Positions 1 to 6,349 of a stretch of 30,991 bases of DNA are shown here, in pieces. The notes under the pieces were generated by a model that was not told the DNA's origin, searched no databases, and saw only the letters and a list, made by a program, of their open reading frames with translations. Position numbers and translations under genes: made by a program. This DNA comes from a virus: positions 1 to 30,991 of the IMG/VR virus record IMGVR_UViG_3300038410_000092. The stretch is one strand, 5' to 3'. How positions within the stretch are numbered: position 1 is the stretch's first letter; every line of letters begins with the position of its first letter.

Positions 1-26
1 GTCAGCGCGACCGCTTGGTGCACGGG

Positions 27-341
27 CTAGGAAGGACCCGACACAATTCGCCTTGACTGCTCAGACAGCGGGACGAGCCGGCAGCCGCAATGCTTGCACT
101 TGCGCGCTTCGTTGAGCACTAGCTCCGCGCAGTCGGGGCATCTGACGTGCGTTGATGGCATCGGCGTGTGCCCACCGTCTGGCTGAGCGCCCAAGCTCGG
201 CAGGAGCAAGAGCAGGATGAGACCGAGCAGCGGGCTAATCAGCAGCGAGAGTACGAACCAGCCGATGCCGCTCCGGCCCCTTGCCGCGGCGCCTATGGCG
301 ACCACGATGGAGAAGAGAAACCAGACCGTCCAGATGTCCAT
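27..341 (-). CDS. Small membrane protein with C-terminal zinc ribbon
   Basis: Encodes 104 aa. The first ~50 residues hold two hydrophobic segments (about 4-19 and 27-49, the latter with an LLLLL run). A linker follows, then a CxxC...CxxC zinc ribbon (CPDC and CKHC at about 68-90). The layout suggests an inner-membrane protein with a cytoplasmic metal-binding knuckle. It lies downstream of the zinc-finger gene at 445-1278 in the same direction and probably shares its transcript. The start is an ATG with no competing upstream start. Membrane plus zinc-ribbon proteins of this size are common in phage genomes, usually without known function. I see the topology and the Cys pairs; no role can be assigned. 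Confidence 0.7.
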   Translation of the reverse strand: MDIWTVWFLFSIVVAIGAAARGRSGIGWFVLSLLISPLLGLILLLLLPSLGAQPDGGHTPMPSTHVRCPDCAELVLNEARKCKHCGCRLVPLSEQSRRIVSGPS

Positions 342-420
342 GGGTTCGTCGGGACGAGCAGAGGCATCGGGATTCCCGGGGCGCGCTGTGGGTTTTGTTC
401 TTATGTCGCCCGGGCCGATG

Positions 421-445
421 CGTCGTGCCGCTGTGCGGCGACGAC
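421..445 (-). other. Stem-loop just after the stop codon of the zinc-finger gene
   Basis: GTCGT-GCCGC-TGT-GCGGC-G-ACGAC forms a ten-pair hairpin with one bulged base, beginning at the stop codon of the 445-1278 gene. No T-run follows on the minus strand, so it is not a canonical rho-independent terminator. It could stabilise the 3' end or pause transcription before the downstream membrane gene. Confidence 0.35.
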
Positions 446-1278
446 TACTGGCTGATGCGCTTTATACCCTGTTCCATTTGCGCCTGCAAGCAGCGCTTCT
501 CGGTGTGATCGAGGCGATCGAGCGCGGCGGCGAGCCAGGTGAAGCGCTTTGCCCAGTGCCGCTCATATACCCGCACGTCGATGCCCAGGGCAAGCGCGTG
601 TTCAGCCTCGCTCGGGCGATGCAGCCCAGTGCCATTGCACGACCAGCACTGGCCGGGCTTCTCGCGCACGATGCGGAACAACGTTACGCCGCCCATGCCG
701 TGGCACGCCGAGCACGGGCGCGCGATCGTGTCCGGCATCAGCGTACCTCGGGCAATCAACTCTTTCGTCCGTGCCGAACGCTTAGGCTTGCGGGGCCAGA
801 GACGTAGTTCGCCAGCGCCGCCGCACCGCTTGCAGCGCACACGTCTGGACTTCACCGACCCGCGCTCGAGGCCGAGGAGCGCGCGCCCGCTGCACACCCG
901 GCACACCGGGTCGAGCCAGGCATGGAACCCCATGCGCACGAACTTCTCGAGGAGGCCTTCGCCGCCGGCGCGCAGCTTCCAGCGGCGGTAGGCTCGCTGA
1001 TGGCGGACCCAGGCAAGCAGCAGGCGCACCGTCCGCTCGGTGAGCGCCCGATCGCCGCCGTACTTGATCCGCACCAGCATGGCGCCGAGCTCCGTGCCCG
1101 GGTCGATGGCGACGGCATCGAGCGCGCGGTGCTCGAGCGCCTGCGAGTTGATCTGGGCGAACCCCAGTGCGCCGATCAGCTCCACCGCCCCGGCCCGCCC
1201 CTCGACCGGGCTGAGATCGCTCGAATTCAGCGCCGAGCCCAGCCGTTCGAGGATATCCGGCTTTTGCGTCACTGCCAC
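445..1278 (-). CDS. DnaJ-type zinc-finger phage protein, candidate late antiterminator (Q-like)
   Basis: Encodes 277 aa from a GTG at 1278, preceded at good spacing by a GGAGG. The open frame continues upstream through the octamer repeats with low-complexity residues, so a longer start is unlikely. An alpha-helical, basic N-terminal half (about 1-120) precedes four Cys pairs at about 126/129, 149/152, 189/192 and 211/214. Three of them have the CxxCxGxG style of DnaJ zinc fingers (CKRCGGAG, CSACHGMG, CWSCNGTG). Lambdoid late antiterminators of the phage 82 Q type also carry DnaJ-like zinc fingers and sit at the end of the early operon, which fits this position after the VapE gene. The antiterminator role is inference from domain style and location; a nucleic-acid-binding zinc protein is the safer statement. 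Confidence 0.6.
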   Translation of the reverse strand: MAVTQKPDILERLGSALNSSDLSPVEGRAGAVELIGALGFAQINSQALEHRALDAVAIDPGTELGAMLVRIKYGGDRALTERTVRLLLAWVRHQRAYRRWKLRAGGEGLLEKFVRMGFHAWLDPVCRVCSGRALLGLERGSVKSRRVRCKRCGGAGELRLWPRKPKRSARTKELIARGTLMPDTIARPCSACHGMGGVTLFRIVREKPGQCWSCNGTGLHRPSEAEHALALGIDVRVYERHWAKRFTWLAAALDRLDHTEKRCLQAQMEQGIKRISQ

Positions 1279-1301
1279 ATGCCCCTCCCCTGTCGCATTA
1301 C

Positions 1302-1480
1302 TCCGTACCTCCGTACCACTCCGCACCGGAAAGCCACGTGCGCGCGCGCGTGTGTATGCGCGCCTGCTCGCGTACACGCGCGCGAGGTGCGGAGGTGCGG
1401 AGTGCTGCGGATTTCGTTCGCCGCGCCAAGGCTTTGCGCATTCCGCACCTGGTGCGGAGTAGGTACGGAATAGGTGCGGA
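1302..1480. repeat. Array of ten octamers (TCCGYACC / GGTRCGGA) around an 11-bp hairpin
   Basis: TCCGYACC occurs at 1302-1309, 1310-1317, 1320-1327 and 1442-1449. Its complement GGTRCGGA occurs at 1386-1393, 1394-1401, 1451-1458, 1462-1469 and 1473-1480, with a degenerate GCTGCGGA at 1404-1411. The left and middle clusters are mirror images. Between them, CGCGCGCGTGT (1343-1353) can pair with ACACGCGCGCG (1374-1384). The pair 1442-1449/1451-1458 is a perfect palindrome with a one-base spacer. The array lies between the stop of the VapE gene and the start of the zinc-finger gene. It resembles iterons or a multi-site operator; a phage replication origin is a reasonable guess but unproven. Confidence 0.6.
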
Positions 1481-1486
1481 GTTGCA

Positions 1487-2758
1487 TCAGCCCTCCTCGC
1501 CCGGTTCCCGCTCGCGCAGCTTGTAGATGTAGCGCGGTTTCGCCGTCGAGCCGCGATCCACCTTGACATAGCCGAGCGTCGCCAGGCATTCGCCGACTCG
1601 CGTCTGCTCGGCCCGCGTCCATTTCGATTTTTCGCTCGTGACGCAGCCCTCGAGGACCTGCGCCATGGTGAACTCGCTCTTCCCGAGCGCCCATTCGCGA
1701 ATCAGATCCTCGTAGGCGTCGCCGACGTAGCGCAGCTCCTGCTCGAGCGCGAACAGCTCGCGCTCCGACTCGTCCACCCACCAGCGCAGGCCCTGATCGT
1801 AGTGATAGACGGCCTCGGCCCAGATCTGGTCGCGATCGCGGGCGAGCTCGTCGATCTCGGCGCGCTGGATCTTCACCGGCCAGTAGCGCCGATTGCCCGT
1901 CGTATCCCGCAGGTACGTGCCGTGATTCACGGTGCCCGCGAACACGCATTGCCGCGGCACCTTGATTGCCCAGGCGACGTACTTCGGCACGAAGGTGTCG
2001 TACCGCGACGAGAAAAAGGCCTTCGCCCGGCTCGACTCGGCGCGCGAGAAGCCGTCCAGCTCGGCGAGCTCGTAGATCAGGTGCCCGCGCGTCACGAGAA
2101 ACGAATCCTTGTCGCCGATCATGAACGGCGTATCGCCGAACCAGTCGCCGGCGAGCGTGGCGAGCGCCGTCGACTTCCAGCGCCCCTGCTCGCCCTCGAG
2201 GATGAGGACGTTGTCCATCTTGCAGCCCGGGCGCATGACCCGCGCCACGGCGCCGATCAGAAACTTCACCCCCGCAAGCTGCGAGTACTCGTTCTCGCTC
2301 GCGCCGCAATACCGCGCGAGCCAGGTGCGGAGGCGCGGCTGCTGGTCCCACTTGAGACCGGCGAAATACTCGCGCACCGGATGGAAGCTTCGCTCGTGCG
2401 CCGCCGCGATCGCCGCGTGGATCACTAGCTTCTTGTCGGCGTTGAAGCGGTAGTGGTGCGAGAGCCAGATCGCGGTGCGCAGATCGTCGATGTCGCCCCA
2501 TGGGCCCGCTTCGCTGCCATCGAAAGGCGGTGGCCTGCGCTTCGTCACCTGGTTGGCGAACTCGTCGAAGCCGAGCACGCCCTGCCAGCGCTCGTCGCGC
2601 GTCAGGATGAGGAAGATGTTCCGCAGGCTCGCAACGACGCGCAGCTTGTCGTTCTGCTCGAGGTTCTTCTCCCAGTAGTCGTCCGCCTCGCCTGAGGGTG
2701 GCGGCAGCGTGGCGAGCAGCGCTTTCGTCGGGCTGTACTTCTCGCCTTTCTTCGCCAT
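1487..2758 (-). CDS. VapE/VirE-family phage primase-helicase
   Basis: Encodes 423 aa of the virulence-associated protein E family, P-loop ATPases that phages and phage-like islands use in DNA replication. Walker A is clear at about 189-197 (GEQGRWKST). A Walker-B-like acidic strand (YELAELDGF) is at about 229-237 and a GNRRYWPV motif at about 288-295, which in this family lies in the helicase core. The N-terminal ~130 residues are less conserved, and the C-terminal ~70 look like a winged helix (WTRAEQTRVGECLATLGY). The ATG overlaps the TAA of the upstream gene as TAATG, implying translational coupling. The protein is full length. Its position in the leftward early operon beside the octamer array fits initiation or elongation of phage DNA replication. 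Confidence 0.88.
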   Translation of the reverse strand: MAKKGEKYSPTKALLATLPPPSGEADDYWEKNLEQNDKLRVVASLRNIFLILTRDERWQGVLGFDEFANQVTKRRPPPFDGSEAGPWGDIDDLRTAIWLSHHYRFNADKKLVIHAAIAAAHERSFHPVREYFAGLKWDQQPRLRTWLARYCGASENEYSQLAGVKFLIGAVARVMRPGCKMDNVLILEGEQGRWKSTALATLAGDWFGDTPFMIGDKDSFLVTRGHLIYELAELDGFSRAESSRAKAFFSSRYDTFVPKYVAWAIKVPRQCVFAGTVNHGTYLRDTTGNRRYWPVKIQRAEIDELARDRDQIWAEAVYHYDQGLRWWVDESERELFALEQELRYVGDAYEDLIREWALGKSEFTMAQVLEGCVTSEKSKWTRAEQTRVGECLATLGYVKVDRGSTAKPRYIYKLREREPGEEG

Positions 2759-3348
2759 TAGGCCGCTCGCGCATCGCTATCACGAAACGGCGTGCGGAAA
2801 AGCTCGCGCACCTGGTCCTTGATCTGGAAATCGCGCAGGCTGAAGCGCGCCGAGGCCTCGGCGTCGCCGCGGCGCTCGATGCGAGCGTATTCGCGCTGCC
2901 ATTGCTTCGCGGCGCGCAATTGCGCCTCGGTCATGACCATGCGGGCAGCGCTGATCGCCGCCCAGGAGAGCGTCGAGGTAACGCCGGCCGTAGCGGCGAG
3001 CTCACGCGCCCAATGCGCAAGCTCGAACGGCGAATCCCCGTCGTAAAGCAGCTTCCCGGACGCATCGAAGGCCCAGAGCTCGCGCGGCCCGACACGCATC
3101 AGCTCGACCAGCAGCTCTGCGAGCAGTGGCTCGGTGCAATCGTCGCCCGGTACGGCGACGACGTGCAGCCCCTGCAGCCAGCTGAGCTCGTAGCGGCTGC
3201 GCTCCCAGTCCTCCGGCCGGATGCAGACCTTGGGCACATGATCGAAATAGCGCCAGCCGGTCGAGAGCAGCACCGCGATCGCCATCGGCTTCTGCCCGCG
3301 CACGATGTGCGAGGCGAGCGTGCGGCCGTAGGCGGGGTATTCGCGCAT
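2758..3348 (-). CDS. Hypothetical phage protein upstream of vapE
   Basis: Encodes 196 aa that I do not recognise as a family. It is soluble, mixed alpha/beta in the first half (strand-like stretches around LHVVAVPGD and ELWAFDASGKLLYDG). The C-terminal half is helical and charged. It is coupled to the VapE gene by a TAATG overlap, so a role with replication is possible. The start codon sits inside the 8-bp target duplication of the adjacent small transposon: ATGCGCG spans the duplicated CGCGCATT on the complementary strand, so the insertion regenerated the start codon but replaced the upstream ribosome-binding region with transposon-end sequence. Before insertion the upstream gene ended TGA directly against this ATG. 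Expression may now depend on sequence in the transposon end. Confidence 0.75.
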   Translation of the reverse strand: MREYPAYGRTLASHIVRGQKPMAIAVLLSTGWRYFDHVPKVCIRPEDWERSRYELSWLQGLHVVAVPGDDCTEPLLAELLVELMRVGPRELWAFDASGKLLYDGDSPFELAHWARELAATAGVTSTLSWAAISAARMVMTEAQLRAAKQWQREYARIERRGDAEASARFSLRDFQIKDQVRELFRTPFRDSDARAA

Positions 3349-3349
3349 T

Positions 3350-3644
3350 GGGACTTATATAGTTGACTCCCTACCCTGCAATCCGTGTGAGCGTGCGCTC
3401 GATTTCGCTCAAGTTCATCGATGAATCGTAGACTCCGATTAATCCAGGGTCTTTATCGGCGATCTGTTGTCTGGTTTTCACCGTGTCGGCGAATACGGCA
3501 TTAACTTCTCCCTTTTTGTCGCATCGAAAAACGGCAATAGGGGATGAGGGGATAGCTCCCTTGATGCGGTCCATCGTGTGCGCTACGGTCATCAGTGACA
3601 TTTCACTTCTCCTTTCCCTTTCGGGAGTCAAGTATGTAATTCCC
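3350..3644. mobile_element. 295-bp non-autonomous IS1595-type element (MITE-like) carrying a small ORF
   Basis: The ends are 22-bp imperfect inverted repeats at 3350-3371 and 3623-3644. They read GGGA-n-TTA-y-ATA-s-TTGACTCCC and differ at 3 positions. Both match the ends of the full IS at 6764-8571 (GGGATTTATA...TGACTCCC). The 8-bp sequence CGCGCATT directly flanks the element at 3342-3349 and 3645-3652, a target duplication of the length typical of IS1595 elements. Removing the element and one duplicate joins the stop of the 3652-3870 gene to the ATG of the 2758-3348 gene. No transposase is encoded, so mobility would need one in trans, such as that of the IS 3 kb away. The ORF at 3371-3601 lies wholly inside. 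Confidence 0.85.
3371..3601 (-). CDS. 76-aa hypothetical protein carried by the small transposon
   Basis: Encodes 76 aa from the ATG at 3601, preceded by a strong AAAGGAG at suitable spacing. The stop codon touches the inner edge of the left terminal repeat, so the gene fits exactly between the element ends. The protein is soluble, with a helical start (MSLMTVAHTMDRIKGAI), a central strand pattern (PIAVFRCDKKGEVNAVFADTV) and a helical tail (SEIERTLTRI). I do not recognise a family. It reads in the same direction as the phage early operon and could be expressed by read-through. The good ribosome site and intact frame suggest a maintained gene, which would make the element a minimal cargo carrier. 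Function unknown. Confidence 0.6.
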   Translation of the reverse strand: MSLMTVAHTMDRIKGAIPSSPIAVFRCDKKGEVNAVFADTVKTRQQIADKDPGLIGVYDSSMNLSEIERTLTRIAG

Positions 3645-3651
3645 CGCGCAT

Positions 3652-3870
3652 TCAGAGCGAGTACGTCTTCCAGCGCTTCACCGGCGCCGAGCGCACGAGA
3701 TAGAGATCGCTCGCATGCAAGATCGAGCGCTGGCCGGTGGCCACGTCCTCGAGCAGCCGGAAGCCGGCCGGCCGCAGCTCCAGGCACAGCGCCGTGCGCC
3801 CCTGCGGCGTTCGCACCAGGTCGTCGGGCTTTATGAGCGGCAGCTTGGCGCCGACGGCGCAGTAGCTCAC
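3652..3870 (-). CDS. Hypothetical phage protein, 72 aa
   Basis: Encodes 72 aa from a GTG at 3870 that overlaps the upstream TGA as GTGA. The open frame extends to 3945, but that stretch is the shadow of the upstream gene, so the GTG is preferred. The sequence is beta-rich (DDLVRTPQGRTALCLEL, FRLLEDVATGQRSILHASDLYLV) and looks like a small SH3-like barrel; this is only a pattern impression. The stop codon begins on the last base of the target duplication of the 295-bp transposon, so the insertion left the coding region intact but moved the downstream gene 303 bp away. Probably a small early phage protein; function unknown. Confidence 0.6.
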   Translation of the reverse strand: MSYCAVGAKLPLIKPDDLVRTPQGRTALCLELRPAGFRLLEDVATGQRSILHASDLYLVRSAPVKRWKTYSL

Positions 3871-4292
3871 GGCGCGAGAAACTCCGCGCGCAGCCGATAG
3901 ACGCCGCGCGAAGCGCGCTCGATCTCGGCCATCGTGTTGAGCCATGCCGAGATGCCGTGCGTGCTTGTGCCGACCGCTCTTGCCACCTCGACGCTGCGCA
4001 GGCCTGCGGGGTGCTGGCGCAATAGCGCGATGATCTTCGCGGCTTTACCTCGCCGTGCATGCGGCGGGGGCGCAGCGCGCCTCCATGGGCTGTCCTTCGG
4101 AAGCTCCTCGCCCCTCTCGAGGATCACGAGTCGCTCGTCTTCGGCGTAGCGCGCGCGGCCGATAATCTGGCCGAGATTCGAGGCCTCGAGCAGATTTGGG
4201 CGCAGGCAGCGCGCGCTGGGCTCGCTCCGCGGCTCTTCTTTTTGTCCAGCGTGCCTTGTCGCCACTTCTTGCGGCGGCCTCCCATTCCGCAC
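3867..4292 (-). CDS. Winged-helix DNA-binding phage protein
   Basis: The frame gives up to 141 aa. The C-terminal ~60 residues are the convincing part: a helix-turn-helix (KIIALLRQHPAGLRSVEVARAVGTSTHGISAWLNTM) followed by a wing-like segment (IERASRGVYRLR). This is typical of small winged-helix regulators. The first ~35 residues are low-complexity and overlap the reading frame of the next gene upstream, so the true start is uncertain. The GTG at 4292 is only the longest possibility. The next gene overlaps its stop by GTGA. The position just downstream of the Cro-like gene suggests an early transcriptional regulator. Confidence 0.6.
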   Translation of the reverse strand: MRNGRPPQEVATRHAGQKEEPRSEPSARCLRPNLLEASNLGQIIGRARYAEDERLVILERGEELPKDSPWRRAAPPPHARRGKAAKIIALLRQHPAGLRSVEVARAVGTSTHGISAWLNTMAEIERASRGVYRLRAEFLAP

Positions 4293-4585
4293 TGGACGCC
4301 GGGCCCTTCGAAAGGCAACTCGCCGCGGCGCCCTACTTTTCTCAGCATCCGTGCGATGCCCATCGCATCCACACGCATCAAAAAAAGCGAAATACGGTTA
4401 CTGCGTGCCCACCTTCGACTTGAGCTGCTGCAGGACGCGATCTGCACGGAGGGATGGCTCTCGGCGACGCGCTGCAGCCAGCGCGATGCCGGTCGATCCT
4501 CCGCGCGCGCCACCTCCGCGATCGCCCGCTTGAGCATGGGTGGGGCGTGGATCGTGATCGGCGCGATGCGCTTCTCGCGGCTCAT
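4124..4585 (-). CDS. Small Arc/ribbon-helix-helix-like protein, probably with a frameshift
   Basis: The ATG at 4585 overlaps the stop of the Cro-like gene as ATGA, so the start is well supported. Residues 1-45 look like a ribbon-helix-helix repressor (strand ITIHAPP, then helix LKRAIAEVARAE and helix PASRWLQRVAE). After about residue 48 the frame becomes Ser/Arg-rich and unlike a natural protein, running to 4124 over the start of the next gene. In a different frame the same DNA reads LRADRVLQQLKSKVGTQ and stops at 4398, which looks like the genuine C-terminus. A one-base difference near 4440-4460 would restore a 62-aa protein spanning 4398-4585. It could be a real lesion or a sequencing error. 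The 153-aa reading is the less likely one. Confidence 0.45.
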   Translation of the reverse strand: MSREKRIAPITIHAPPMLKRAIAEVARAEDRPASRWLQRVAESHPSVQIASCSSSSRRWARSNRISLFLMRVDAMGIARMLRKVGRRGELPFEGPGVQCGMGGRRKKWRQGTLDKKKSRGASPARAACAQICSRPRISARLSAARATPKTSDS

Positions 4586-4776
4586 GCGGCCTTGCCGTCC
4601 ACAGCTTCGTCGGTGGCCTTCAGGGCGCCATCCGTCAGGATCTGGATACGGCACTGCTCGCCAGCCGGCACGCCCTGCTCTTTCCAGTTGTACAGCGTCT
4701 GCCGCGACTTCAGACCGAGCGCCCTGCGCGCCGCCTCCACTCCGCCGAAGTGCTCCTTGATCTGCTCGAAGGTCAT
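4582..4776 (-). CDS. Cro-like helix-turn-helix regulator
   Basis: Encodes 64 aa starting MTFEQIKEHFGG. The helix-turn-helix spans about 10-33 (GVEAARRALGLKSRQTLYNW), the pattern of phage Cro/YdaS-type proteins where Gln-Thr-Leu lies in the recognition helix. It is the first gene of the leftward early operon, divergent from the CI-like repressor. The promoter's -10 box ends 7 bases before the ATG at 4776, so transcription would begin at or next to the start codon and the message is probably leaderless. An alternative ATG at 4785 lies inside the promoter and is unlikely. Its stop overlaps the next start as ATGA. Expected role: opposing the repressor in the lysis-lysogeny switch. Confidence 0.75.
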   Translation of the reverse strand: MTFEQIKEHFGGVEAARRALGLKSRQTLYNWKEQGVPAGEQCRIQILTDGALKATDEAVDGKAA

Positions 4777-4783
4777 GCGCTGC

Positions 4784-4822
4784 ATTGTCCATAGCGCTAG
4801 ACGGCTGTCAAGCACAATAGAC
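4784..4822 (-). promoter_or_regulatory. Leftward early promoter/operator (39-bp module, copy 1)
   Basis: On the minus strand this reads TTGACA, a 16-bp spacer, then GACAAT, in front of the Cro-like gene. The 39-bp block matches 34 of 39 positions of the block at 5784-5822 and includes a TTGTCCAT half-site (4785-4792 on the plus strand). The shared sequence beyond the hexamers suggests a common operator for the CI-like repressor or Cro. Confidence 0.75.
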
Positions 4823-4846
4823 GTAGGAGGGCATAGCCTCCCGGTC

Positions 4847-5356
4847 ATGTCAAAGCAAATGGACGCCGGGCAGGGATTCCCTGAGCGGCTCCTGAAAGCG
4901 GCCGCGCACGCGAAGGTGCCCTACAAGCCGCAGGCACTCGCCGATCGGCTCGAGACGACGCGCAGCAAGGTGCACATCTGGATGAACGGCAGCCTGCCGC
5001 GCGCCGATACGTTGTTCATGATCGCCGAGAAGCTCGGCGTCGATGCGCGCTGGCTCGCAACTGGAGAAGGCGATATGATCGCGCGCGCCGCGCCGCAGGG
5101 TTTGCCGCTCCCCGAGGCGCAGCTGATCGCCCGCTACCGGGCCGCCGATCCGCGCTGGCAGCTTTCCCTGCGCCTGCTCGCCGCGCTCGCAACGGAGGAC
5201 CAGGTCGAAGCCGCGACCGACGTGAATATGGTCATGGCGCGCATCCTCGGCAAGAAGCCGGCTGAAGTACGCTATGCGAGCAACGAAGCCGTAGCAGCGG
5301 CTTTCGGAGACGCGCCGCACGTCGCGGCTCGAAAGAGAAAGGAACGGGAGAAATGA
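4847..5356 (+). CDS. CI-like phage repressor without peptidase domain
   Basis: Encodes 169 aa from the ATG at 4847. An XRE-type helix-turn-helix lies at about 26-65 (PQALADRLETTRSKVHIWMNGS), followed by LFMIAEKLGVDARWLATGEGD, a signature of phage repressors. The rest is short, charged and mainly helical (LIARYRAADPRWQLSLRLLAAL). The LexA/CI-type self-cleavage domain is absent, so induction cannot use RecA-stimulated autocleavage of this protein. The start is preceded by an AGGAGG at 4825-4830, 16 bases away, sitting in a short hairpin (GGAGG-GCATAG-CCTCC). The gene diverges from the Cro-like gene and shares the operator region. Its stop overlaps the lipoprotein gene as ATGA, so both are probably made in the lysogen. 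Confidence 0.8.
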   Translation: MSKQMDAGQGFPERLLKAAAHAKVPYKPQALADRLETTRSKVHIWMNGSLPRADTLFMIAEKLGVDARWLATGEGDMIARAAPQGLPLPEAQLIARYRAADPRWQLSLRLLAALATEDQVEAATDVNMVMARILGKKPAEVRYASNEAVAAAFGDAPHVAARKRKEREK

Positions 5357-5736
5357 GAGCGATATGTGCCCTAGCGATATTGGCGCTGTCGGGATGCGTG
5401 CCAACTGACCTTATTCAGCCAGCGCGCATGGACGTCGATCCGGCGCCGTTCCCTTACCCGGGTATGTACAACGGCGCGATCCGGGGAGGGCAGCTCACCT
5501 ATCGAATCGGCAGGGACGGGAAGGGCCTCTCGTGCGTGCGCTCGACGAATGGCTCCATGGCCTACGGTGATGTGATCTACACCGGCCCCAGACTGCATAC
5601 CGAAAGCATGACCTTCGATGTGCGGCGGCTCACCGAAAGCGAGCTTGCGCTCGCATGGGGCGGCGTCGAGGCGACGCTGCACAAGGTCAAGGAGGCGCCC
5701 ACCACCTGCCGGGAGTTCTTCGCCAAGGGCCACTGA
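5353..5736 (+). CDS. Predicted lipoprotein co-transcribed with the repressor
   Basis: Encodes 127 aa. The N-terminus is a lipoprotein signal peptide (MRAICALAILALSGC, with Cys15 as the lipidated residue). The mature part is polar and beta-rich (GQLTYRIGRDGKGLSCVRS, DVIYTGPRLHTESMTFDVRRL), with two further Cys that could form a disulfide. The start overlaps the repressor stop as ATGA, and a strong terminator follows, so it belongs to the two-gene lysogenic transcript. Genes in this position in temperate phages are often lysogenic-conversion or superinfection-exclusion factors; a role at the cell envelope of the lysogen is inferred from that and the lipobox. No family is recognised. Confidence 0.72.
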   Translation: MRAICALAILALSGCVPTDLIQPARMDVDPAPFPYPGMYNGAIRGGQLTYRIGRDGKGLSCVRSTNGSMAYGDVIYTGPRLHTESMTFDVRRLTESELALAWGGVEATLHKVKEAPTTCREFFAKGH

Positions 5737-5747
5737 GCCCATAGCAG

Positions 5748-5773
5748 GCCCGGCCGCTCGCCGGGCTTTATTT
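5748..5773 (+). terminator. Rho-independent terminator after the repressor-lipoprotein transcript
   Basis: GCCCGGC (5748-5754) pairs with GCCGGGC (5760-5766) across a CGCTC loop, followed by TTTATTTT. It separates the lysogenic transcript from the rightward promoter that starts 18 bases further on. Confidence 0.85.
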
Positions 5774-5783
5774 TGCCCGCCTT

Positions 5784-5822
5784 GTCCATTGTTCTTGACA
5801 GCCGTCTATTTCTATGGACAAT
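5784..5822 (+). promoter_or_regulatory. Rightward early promoter/operator (39-bp module, copy 2)
   Basis: TTGACA at 5795-5800, a 16-bp spacer and GACAAT at 5817-5822 form a sigma70-type promoter that is nearly identical to the leftward one (34/39). An inverted pair TTGTCCAT (5782-5789) and ATGGACAA (5814-5821) brackets it. It should drive the accessory operon beginning at 5872, under the same repressor as the leftward operon. Confidence 0.75.
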
Positions 5823-5871
5823 AGCTCCCGCCAACCGGCCACCGCCGGGAAACAAAAGACGGGAGACAGCA

Positions 5872-6087
5872 ATGGCAAAACCGATTCTTCGAGTAATCGC
5901 CGGACGGCCAATCCAGTTCGACAACGCCGGTGCCGAGGCGCCCGTCCTGCGCGAGGAATATCACGCGCTCGAGCGTCGGCCGAGCTGGCTTGAGATCACC
6001 TTCCAGATGATCGTCGGAGGCATTGCGCTCTTCGCCGCGGCATTCGCTGCCGCCGTCCTCATTCTGAGCCTCGGGGGCGCGCGATGA
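5872..6087 (+). CDS. Small single-pass membrane protein
   Basis: Encodes 71 aa from the ATG at 5872, preceded by GGGAG at suitable spacing. The N-terminal ~45 residues are soluble (MAKPILRVIAGRPIQF). One long hydrophobic helix follows at about 46-67 (MIVGGIALFAAAFAAAVLIL), with a short basic tail. It is the first gene of the rightward operon, about 40 bases downstream of the expected transcription start. The stop overlaps the next start as ATGA. I do not recognise a family; small membrane proteins are typical in this position of phage early operons. Confidence 0.68.
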   Translation: MAKPILRVIAGRPIQFDNAGAEAPVLREEYHALERRPSWLEITFQMIVGGIALFAAAFAAAVLILSLGGAR

Positions 6088-6167
6088 CGGCCCTCCTTGC
6101 GCTCGCGATCGGCCTCGCTCTTGGCTTCTTGCTCGGAGCCCTCTATGTCGGGCTTCGGCGTTCGTGA
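6084..6167 (+). CDS. 27-aa hydrophobic peptide
   Basis: A 28-codon ORF starting on an ATGA overlap with the preceding gene. Almost the whole peptide is a membrane helix (MTALLALAIGLALGFLLGAL) followed by YVGLRRS, an inside-positive tail. The coupling, composition and location beside another membrane gene support expression, but it is too short for homology to help. Confidence 0.5.
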   Translation: MTALLALAIGLALGFLLGALYVGLRRS

Positions 6168-6226
6168 GCTTTTTTGTGATGCCCGAGGCGGACCGGGATT
6201 CTTGCCCGCCATTTCAGGAGATTGAG

Positions 6227-6349
6227 ATGAAGAACCGCCAGAAGGGTCTTATCACCGCCGTCATGATCGCTGCCATGGCGATCTTTTCGGCGGTCGTCGT
6301 CACGCATGAAGCCGCCTGCAACAAGTCGCCGACGGCTTGCCAGAAGTAA
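6227..6349 (+). CDS. 40-aa secreted or membrane-anchored peptide
   Basis: The ATG at 6227 has an AGGAG six bases upstream. The peptide begins with basic residues (MKNRQKG), followed by a hydrophobic helix (LITAVMIAAMAIFSAVVV) and a short tail with two Cys (ACNKSPTACQK) that would face the periplasm. It could be an anchored peptide or a leader-type small protein. The region between 6168 and 6226 contains no other gene. Function unknown. Confidence 0.55.
   Translation: MKNRQKGLITAVMIAAMAIFSAVVVTHEAACNKSPTACQK

Noticed and set aside
1269-2783. Minus-strand 504-codon frame overlapping the VapE gene
   Set aside because: Arg-rich off-frame reading of the VapE gene, without recognisable motifs.
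4821-4846. Plus-strand promoter for the repressor
   Set aside because: No convincing -35/-10 pair at correct spacing was found between the leftward promoter and the ATG. The repressor must be transcribed from here or through an overlapping weak promoter, but I cannot place it.
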